From Phycisphaerae bacterium (GTDB lineage Bacteria > Planctomycetota > Phycisphaerae > UBA1845 > Fen-1342): 5,585 nucleotides of DNA. The stretch spans positions 1-5,585 of the forward strand of contig JAGVEP010000355.1 in NCBI GenBank assembly GCA_020058145.1, written 5' to 3'. Positions 1 through 4,506 of this stretch are shown here, in pieces. Position numbers and translations under genes: made by a program. How positions within the stretch are numbered: the first letter of the stretch is position 1; each line of letters opens with the position of its first letter. The notes beneath the pieces were generated by a model. The model was given only the letters and a program-made list of their open reading frames with translations. It was not told the DNA's origin and did no database searches.

Positions 1-107
1 CGCTTCGTGTTCTGAAGGCACTCGCTGGCGCTTCGTGTTCTGAAGGCACTCGCTGGCGCTTCGTGTTCTGAAGGCACTCGCTGGCGCTTCGTGTTCTGAC
101 GGCCGCT
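1..107. repeat. 28-bp tandem direct repeat, about four copies
   Basis: Three perfect 28-bp copies lie at 1-28, 29-56 and 57-84. Each begins CGCTTCGTGTTCTG and ends CACTCGCTGG. A fourth copy at 85-107 is degenerate: it keeps the first 15 bases, then has a substitution and lacks a few bases before CGCTGG. The copies abut with no spacer, so this is not a CRISPR array. Each unit contains a short CTTC/GAAG inverted repeat. The array may continue to the left of the window. Because 28 is not a multiple of three, the frame rotates. The + strand meets TGA stops, while the minus strand has no stop in any frame. No promoter is evident in it. Confidence 0.95.
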
Positions 108-125
108 GGCAGGACTGAAAATCGC

Positions 126-635
126 GTGAAATTCATCCTCGTCGATCAAATCCTGGAACTCGACCCCGGCAAGCGGATCGTCGCGCGGAAAGCGGTCTCA
201 TTGGCCGAGGAGTACCTCGCCGACCATTTTCCCAAGTTTCCCGTGTTGCCGGGCGTGCTCATGATCGAGGCCATGGTGCAAACCGCGGCCTGGCTTGTGC
301 GTGACGCCCTGGAGTTTGCCCCGACGCTGGTGTTGCTAAAAGAGGCCCGCAACGTTACTTATAAGAGCTTCGCGGCCCCCGGGCGGATCTTGCAGCTTGA
401 GGCCCAGTGCCTCGAACTGACCCCGGCGCAAAGCCGGTTCGATGCCCGCGGCGTGTGCGATGGACGGGAAATCGTCAAGGGCCGACTGACGCTGCGGCAC
501 CTCCGTCTCACGGATACCGACGCCGCTTACGCGGAAACGGACGCCCAGATGCGGGCGCAGCAGCGGGCCCTGTTTGGATTGTTGTGGAAAGGTCGCCCGG
601 CGGGTGTGCCCGCAGGAATGACATTGGACGCTTAA
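126..635 (+). CDS. FabZ-like 3-hydroxyacyl-ACP dehydratase (first of two)
   Basis: Predicted cytosolic hot-dog-fold dehydratase that would convert 3-hydroxyacyl-ACP to trans-2-enoyl-ACP. The FabZ signature is clear at residues 33-52, DHFPKFPVLPGVLMIEAMVQ, with catalytic-type His34 and Glu48. The protein begins directly at the FabZ core strand (FILVDQIL) and lacks the N-terminal helix and the PHRxPFL segment of typical FabZ. It compensates with a tail of about 40 residues, giving 169 residues against roughly 145-150 for the usual family. GTG at 126 is the only start after the in-frame stop at 69-71, and a weak AGGA at 111-114 precedes it. About half of the first 52 residues match the second dehydratase at 1068, without gaps. 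It lies 25 bp ahead of the ACP start. Family is secure; substrate and pathway are inferred from the neighbours. Confidence 0.9.
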   Translation: MKFILVDQILELDPGKRIVARKAVSLAEEYLADHFPKFPVLPGVLMIEAMVQTAAWLVRDALEFAPTLVLLKEARNVTYKSFAAPGRILQLEAQCLELTPAQSRFDARGVCDGREIVKGRLTLRHLRLTDTDAAYAETDAQMRAQQRALFGLLWKGRPAGVPAGMTLDA

Positions 636-646
636 TGCCTTCGCAC

Positions 647-651
647 GGAGG
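647..651 (+). promoter_or_regulatory. Ribosome binding site that decides the ACP start
   Basis: GGAGG at 647-651 touches the first possible ATG at 652, leaving no spacer, but sits 9 bases before the in-frame ATG at 661. The second ATG is therefore the better start, making the protein 132 rather than 135 residues. Confidence 0.7.
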
Positions 652-660
652 ATGCCCCTG

Positions 661-1059
661 ATGGCCACTGTGTCCCGAGATGAGATTTTCGACAAGGTCC
701 GGCAAGCACTCGTCGACGCGCTCAGCGTGGAAGACGACGAAGTGCAGCCGACGGCCACCCTCTTCAATGACCTCGGCGCCGAGTCGATCGACTTTCTGGA
801 CATCATTTTCCGGCTCGAGAAGGCGTTCGCCATCAAAATCGCCCAGGACGAGCTCACCCAGTCCGACATCCTCAGCAACCCGGTTTACCAGGAAAACCGC
901 AAGCTAAACGCCGCGGGTCTCGCGGCTCTCAAGGAGCGAATCAAGGATGGCGACTGGGCCACCTTCGAGCAGGACCCCAGCATCGACAAGATTCAGAGCC
1001 TGTTTACCGTGGGCACGATTGTCCACTTCATCGAGCGCAAGCTCGCGTCCGCCAACTGA
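661..1059 (+). CDS. Acyl carrier protein with a large C-terminal-half insertion
   Basis: Phosphopantetheine-binding carrier protein, expected to hold acyl intermediates as thioesters in the cytosol. The attachment motif is DLGAESIDFLDIIFRLEKAF, with Ser42 as the predicted phosphopantetheinylated residue (132-residue numbering). The final ACP helix is recognisable as FTVGTIVHFIERKL at about 115-128. Between helix II and this helix lie about 46 extra residues compared with E. coli-type ACP (Ser to TV spacing is about 75 residues instead of about 29). The insert, roughly 66-112, is polar and contains a helical, charged stretch (LAALKERIKDGDW). The protein is 132 residues against about 78 for ordinary ACP. 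The start at 661 is chosen from Shine-Dalgarno spacing; 652 is the alternative. It sits between two dehydratases, with 8 bp to the next gene, which argues for a pathway-dedicated carrier rather than the housekeeping AcpP. Confidence 0.92.
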   Translation: MATVSRDEIFDKVRQALVDALSVEDDEVQPTATLFNDLGAESIDFLDIIFRLEKAFAIKIAQDELTQSDILSNPVYQENRKLNAAGLAALKERIKDGDWATFEQDPSIDKIQSLFTVGTIVHFIERKLASAN

Positions 1060-1067
1060 GGATCGCC

Positions 1068-1556
1068 GTGCGTTGGATCTGGTTCGACCGGTTCGAGGAG
1101 TTCGTGCCCGGCGAGCGGGCCGTGGGCGTGAAGAACTACACGCTCGCCGAGGACCATCTGCACGATCATTTCCCCGGGTTTCCGGTCGTCCCGGCCAGCC
1201 TGATGATCGAAGGCATGGCTCAGACCGCCGGCATTCTCGTCGGCCACGCCCGCAACTTCACCGAGAAGGTCATCCTCGGCAAGGTCAAGCAGGCGGTGTT
1301 TCACCAGGTCGTCCGGCCGGGGCAGCAGGTGCGCTTCGACGCCCGCATCGTGCAGGTCACGCCGCAGGCCGCGATGACCGAGGGCAAAATCTGGCGCGAC
1401 GGTGAGGAGATCGGCCAGGTCGACCTGGTATTCTCCCACATTGACCAGAACATGAGCGGCCTGGAGTTTCCCGAGGAGAATTTCGTTTTTACCGAGAGCT
1501 TCATGGCCCTGCTGCGGACGTATACCCACGGCGCCGCCGAGAGGATCGCGCTATGA
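1068..1556 (+). CDS. FabZ-like 3-hydroxyacyl-ACP dehydratase (second of two)
   Basis: Second hot-dog dehydratase homologue, 162 residues. The core motif at 33-52 is DHFPGFPVVPASLMIEGMAQ, with His34 and Glu48 in exactly the same positions as in the protein at 126. The usual PG before the active-site helix is PA here (Ala43), and EAMAQ is EGMAQ. Like its paralogue it lacks the FabZ N-terminal helix and has an added C-terminal tail of about 35 residues, here rich in Phe and Glu. Start is GTG 1068, preceded by GAGGA at 1058-1062, which overlaps the ACP stop codon. Its own stop overlaps the next start as ATGA at 1553-1556, which suggests translational coupling to the ketosynthase-like gene. It could act on a different chain length from the first copy or pair with it as a heterodimer; both are inferences. 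Confidence 0.9.
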   Translation: MRWIWFDRFEEFVPGERAVGVKNYTLAEDHLHDHFPGFPVVPASLMIEGMAQTAGILVGHARNFTEKVILGKVKQAVFHQVVRPGQQVRFDARIVQVTPQAAMTEGKIWRDGEEIGQVDLVFSHIDQNMSGLEFPEENFVFTESFMALLRTYTHGAAERIAL

Positions 1557-2896
1557 ACCCGCGTCGCGTGGTCGTCACGGGGCTGGGTCCGGTCACGCCG
1601 ATCGGGACGGGCGTCACGGCCTTCTGGAACGGGTTGCTGGAGAAACGCTGTGGGCTGCGCCGGATGCAGAACTTCGACCCGGCGCGGTTTGCGTCACAGC
1701 TCGGGGGCGAGATCGACGGCCTGAGCATCGCCAACGCGGTCCCCAAGGGCTACCGCAAAGCCGCCAAGATCATGGCCCGCGACATCGTGCTGGCCGTGGT
1801 CGCGGCGCACGACGCGCTGCGCGACGCTGGCCTGCGAACGAAATGCCTGATAGAGCGGGGCGAGGCCTCCGGATCGCCGAACGTGGATAACACCCGCCTT
1901 GGGGTGAACATCGGCGCGGGCCTGATTTGTGCCGATCTGCCGGAACTGGCTGAGGCCCTGCACAGTGCGACCGAAGGCGGGCAGTTCAGCTTCGCCAAGT
2001 GGGGCACGGAGGGGATGAACAACCTCACGCCGCTGTGGCTGCTGAAGTTTCTGCCCAACATGCTCGCGTGCCACGTCACCATCGTGCACGGCGCCGAGGG
2101 GCCGAGCAACACGATCACCTGCGGCGAGGCCAGCAGTCACCTCGCGATTGGCGAGGCGTACCGCACGATCGCCCGCGGCTCGGAAGACGTGTGCATCTGT
2201 GGCGGGGCGGAAAGCAAGACCAACCCCATGGCGCTCCTGCGGCAGGAACTCGGCCAGCGGCTGAGCACGCGGAATGACACGCCCGAACAGGCGTGCCGTC
2301 CCCTGGCCGCCGATCGCGATGGGACCGTGGTTTCCGAAGGCGGCGGGCTGGTCATTTTGGAAGAGCTGGAGCACGCGAGAAAGCGTGAGGCGCGGATTTA
2401 CGCGGAACTGGTTGGCTTTGGCGCCGGGCACGACGCCTACGAGCCGCGCCAGCCCAGCCGGCCGCACCCGGAGGGTCGCGGCACGGCGGTGGCGCTGCGA
2501 AAGGCGTTCAAAGACGCCGCTATCGCAGCGGAGCAAGTCAGCCTGATCGCCTCATTCGCCTGTGGACTCCGCGAACACGACCGCTCAGAAGCCACCGCGA
2601 TTCGCGGCGTGCTCGGCGAACACGCCGCCCGCGTCGCGGTGATGAATATCAAGGCGGGACTGGGCAACAACGGTGCCGGCAGCGGGGCGCTCGATTTCAT
2701 CGCCGCGGTATTGGCGGTGCACTCCGGCCGCATCCCGCCGGCGTTCAACAGCACGCCGCCGGATCCGGCGTGTGGCTTGAACGTGGTGACGGAAGGACTG
2801 GCGAACGGCAACTTCGAATACGCGATTTCGACCGCGTATGCGCTGGGCGGCGGCCAAAACGCGGCGCTAGTCATCAAGCGCCAAGCTAATGGCTGA
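1553..2896 (+). CDS. Ketosynthase-like protein without catalytic triad (chain length factor type)
   Basis: Thiolase-fold beta-ketoacyl synthase homologue, 447 residues, starting RRVVVTGLGPVTPIG and ending in a GGGQNAALVI strand. The condensing-enzyme residues appear to be lost. Gap-free alignment from GPS183-185 puts Glu192 (TCGEASS) at the nucleophile position. The first catalytic His (AHGT) is Cys337 in ACGL, and the second (SMFGH) is Asn372 in GLGNNG. Lys367 is kept. The gatekeeper Phe of the GFGG motif is Gly432. Cys190 lies two residues upstream of the nucleophile position and is unlikely to replace it. Replacement of Cys by Gln or Glu is known in chain length factors (KS-beta) of type II polyketide synthases, so the likely role is a non-condensing partner of the ketosynthase at 2929. 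GAGAGGA at 1539-1545 precedes the ATG by 7 bases. Decarboxylase activity is another possibility. Confidence 0.9.
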   Translation: MNPRRVVVTGLGPVTPIGTGVTAFWNGLLEKRCGLRRMQNFDPARFASQLGGEIDGLSIANAVPKGYRKAAKIMARDIVLAVVAAHDALRDAGLRTKCLIERGEASGSPNVDNTRLGVNIGAGLICADLPELAEALHSATEGGQFSFAKWGTEGMNNLTPLWLLKFLPNMLACHVTIVHGAEGPSNTITCGEASSHLAIGEAYRTIARGSEDVCICGGAESKTNPMALLRQELGQRLSTRNDTPEQACRPLAADRDGTVVSEGGGLVILEELEHARKREARIYAELVGFGAGHDAYEPRQPSRPHPEGRGTAVALRKAFKDAAIAAEQVSLIASFACGLREHDRSEATAIRGVLGEHAARVAVMNIKAGLGNNGAGSGALDFIAAVLAVHSGRIPPAFNSTPPDPACGLNVVTEGLANGNFEYAISTAYALGGGQNAALVIKRQANG

Positions 2897-2916
2897 TGGC
2901 TGACGGCTGATGGCTT
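2891..2916. repeat. GGCTGAY heptamer tandem repeat at the stop codon
   Basis: GGCTGAT, GGCTGAC and GGCTGAT are followed by the partial copy GGCTT, forming a 7-bp tandem array. The first copy contains the TGA stop (2894-2896) of the upstream ketosynthase-like gene; the rest fills most of the 32-bp gap to the next start. It may have arisen by slippage. Confidence 0.8.
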
Positions 2917-2928
2917 GAGAGCTATGAA

Positions 2929-4221
2929 ATGAATCGACGCGTCGTCATCACCGGCATGGGTTGGATCACCCCTCTGGGGCACGATCTCGACAGCGTCTGG
3001 CAGCGGCTGCTGGCGGGCGACAGCGGCGTGGCACCGACGACCATCTTTGATGGGCGCACGTTCCCGACGCAATTCGCCGCCGAGGTCAAGAACTTCGATC
3101 TCCAGAGGTTTCTCGGAGCGCAGTTCGAGCGGCACGCCTCGTGCAGCCGCAACGCCGGCTTTGCGCTCGCGGCGGCGGAACTCGCCTGGCGCCACGCCGG
3201 CCTGAATGGTCGGCCCGTCATCGACCCCGAGCTCGTCGGCGTGTACCTCGGCGGCGGCGAAGGTCCCATCGACTTCGACAACTTCGTCGCAGCCTCGATC
3301 GCCGGCTGGAATCCCGAAAAACACGCGCTCGACGCCGTCCGCTGGGCCGAAGTCGCCGCCCAGCGGCTCACCGCGGTCAAGGAATTCGAGCAGGACCCCA
3401 ATTGTGCGGCGGGGCACATCGCCTGCCGTTTCAACGCCCAGGGGCCGAACCTCAACACGCTCACCGCGTGCGCCGCCAGTACCCAGGCGATTGGCGAGGC
3501 GGCGTTGATTATTCGCCGCGGCGACGCCGACGCGATGATCGCCGGCGGTGCGCACAGCATGATTCACCCGCTGGGCGTCACGGGCTTCAATCGGCTGACG
3601 GCTCTATCGACGCGGAACGATAGCTGCGTCCAGGCTTCGCGGCCGTTCGACCGCACGCGTGACGGCTTCGTGCTCGGCGAGGGCGCCGGCATCCTCATCC
3701 TCGAAGAATACACCGCTGCCAAACGTCGCGGGGCGCGGCTGCTGGGGGAAATCATCGGCTACGGCTCGACGGCGGATGCTTTTCGCGTAACCGACATGGA
3801 CGAGGACGGTCGTGGCGCCATCGCGGCGATGCGTGCGGCACTGACCGACGCGAATGTCCAGCCGCAGGAGATCGACTACATTTCCGCGCACGGCACGGGC
3901 ACCGAAGAAAATGACAAGGTCGAGACACGGGCGATCAAGACGGTGTTCGGCGAGTTTGCGAAAAAGGTCCCGATCAGCAGTGTGAAGAGCATGTTCGGGC
4001 ACGTGATCGCCGGTGCTGGTGCCGTCGAGCTGATCACCTGCGTGCTGGCGATTCGCGACGGCCTGCTCCCGCCGACGGCCAACTACCAGGAACCCGACCC
4101 GAACTGCGACCTCGACTACATCCCGAACCAGTCCCGCCGGGCCACCGTCCGCACCTGCCTGAGCAACAGCTTCGGTTTCGGTGGCCAGAACGACACGCTG
4201 ATTGTGCGGACGTGCAGCTAG
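2929..4221 (+). CDS. Beta-ketoacyl-ACP synthase, FabF/KS-alpha type, catalytically intact
   Basis: Condensing enzyme of 430 residues, expected to join an acyl primer to malonyl-ACP with loss of CO2. The complete Cys-His-His set is present: Cys181 in LTACAAS, His321 in AHGTGT and His358 in SMFGH, with Lys353 before it. The gatekeeper loop FGFGGQND is present, with Phe417 at the FabF Phe400 position. The N-terminus RRVVITGMGWITPLG is typical. The stretch from the GVYLGGG strand to the GP before the active site is about 15 residues longer than in E. coli FabF, and the upstream paralogue has a matching expansion, which fits a matched pair. ATG 2929 has GAGAG at 2917-2921, 7 bases upstream; an earlier ATG at 2924 gives only two codons. 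It is the last gene of the operon, followed by hairpins. Family is certain; a heterodimer with the protein at 1553 is inferred. Confidence 0.95.
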   Translation: MNRRVVITGMGWITPLGHDLDSVWQRLLAGDSGVAPTTIFDGRTFPTQFAAEVKNFDLQRFLGAQFERHASCSRNAGFALAAAELAWRHAGLNGRPVIDPELVGVYLGGGEGPIDFDNFVAASIAGWNPEKHALDAVRWAEVAAQRLTAVKEFEQDPNCAAGHIACRFNAQGPNLNTLTACAASTQAIGEAALIIRRGDADAMIAGGAHSMIHPLGVTGFNRLTALSTRNDSCVQASRPFDRTRDGFVLGEGAGILILEEYTAAKRRGARLLGEIIGYGSTADAFRVTDMDEDGRGAIAAMRAALTDANVQPQEIDYISAHGTGTEENDKVETRAIKTVFGEFAKKVPISSVKSMFGHVIAGAGAVELITCVLAIRDGLLPPTANYQEPDPNCDLDYIPNQSRRATVRTCLSNSFGFGGQNDTLIVRTCS

Positions 4222-4236
4222 CCCGTTGAGAAAGTA

Positions 4237-4284
4237 GCGTCGGCCCCCTGTGGCCGACGTAGAATCCCGAAAAACACGGGTTTT
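4237..4284 (+). terminator. Two consecutive hairpins, probable operon terminator
   Basis: An 8-bp perfect stem, CGTCGGCC at 4238-4245 with GGCCGACG at 4252-4259, has a 6-base loop and starts 16 bases after the last stop codon. A second short stem, CCCG at 4266-4269 with CGGG at 4277-4280, is followed by TTTT at 4281-4284. The second has the layout of a weak intrinsic terminator. The first lacks a T-run and may instead be an mRNA-end stabiliser or a copy of an intergenic palindrome family. Confidence 0.5.
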
Positions 4285-4320
4285 GCGTGGCTGATCCCGA
4301 CAGAGAGGGGCTTTTTCAAC

Positions 4321-4336
4321 GGACTGTTAACGGTCC
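4321..4336. other. Imperfect 16-bp palindrome (operator-like)
   Basis: GGACTGTTAACGGTCC is self-complementary at 14 of 16 positions and centres on GTTAAC. It lies upstream of the -10-like element for the gene at 4507, but about 130 bases away, so a regulator site is only a possibility. The rest of 4285-4460 shows no convincing gene. Confidence 0.3.
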
Positions 4337-4464
4337 CTTGCGGCCCATCCGCCCGTTCCGTATGCCCCGATTCCGCATCCCCGAGAGCCTTCACGCCGGC
4401 GACCAGCCGTCGGTCCCCATATTCAAAACAGACCGCCGTAGAATTCCGCGCTCCCTTCGGCCGT

Positions 4465-4470
4465 TATACT
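4465..4470 (+). promoter_or_regulatory. Candidate -10 element (TATACT) for the exported protein gene
   Basis: TATACT differs from TATAAT at one position and lies 36 bases before the ATG at 4507. This would give a short leader beginning near 4477. No good TTGACA-like hexamer lies 16-18 bases upstream (AATTCC-type sequence is there), so the promoter is weak, activator-dependent, or read by another sigma factor. It fits separate transcription of the downstream gene. Confidence 0.45.
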
Positions 4471-4480
4471 AAGAGATGTG

Positions 4481-4506
4481 GGTACGTGGCGCCTTCGAGG
4501 TGTACC
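4481..4506 (+). promoter_or_regulatory. Leader hairpin enclosing the ribosome binding site
   Basis: GGTAC at 4481-4485 is complementary to GTACC at 4502-4506, which directly abuts the start codon. Inside, CCT at 4492-4494 pairs with AGG at 4498-4500 around a TCG loop. The inner AGG is part of the Shine-Dalgarno sequence GAGGTG at 4497-4502. The fold could therefore dampen translation, but the stems are short. Confidence 0.35.

Noticed and set aside
1..107. Possible CRISPR array
   Set aside because: The 28-bp units abut directly with no unique spacers, and no cas gene is in the window.
652..660. ATG at 652 as the ACP start
   Set aside because: GGAGG ends at 651, giving zero spacing; the in-frame ATG at 661 has a normal 9-base spacer.
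1694..2536. Minus-strand open frame of 280 codons
   Set aside because: It is antisense to the ketosynthase-like gene at 1553, whose protein motifs are unambiguous, and it shows no family motif.
1553..2896. Pseudogene call for the ketosynthase lacking its triad
   Set aside because: The frame is complete, translation is coupled by an ATGA overlap, and the fold motifs are retained, so a non-condensing partner is the better reading.
2437..3567. Long minus-strand open frame (376 codons) across the two ketosynthase genes
   Set aside because: It lies antisense to two clearly recognisable ketosynthases, spans their junction, and its translation is Arg/Ala/Gly-rich with no recognisable domain; typical of antisense frames in GC-rich DNA.
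4287..4472. 61-codon + strand open frame in the intergenic region
   Set aside because: GTG start without a Shine-Dalgarno sequence, Arg/Pro-rich translation with no motif, and it overlaps the likely promoter of the next gene.
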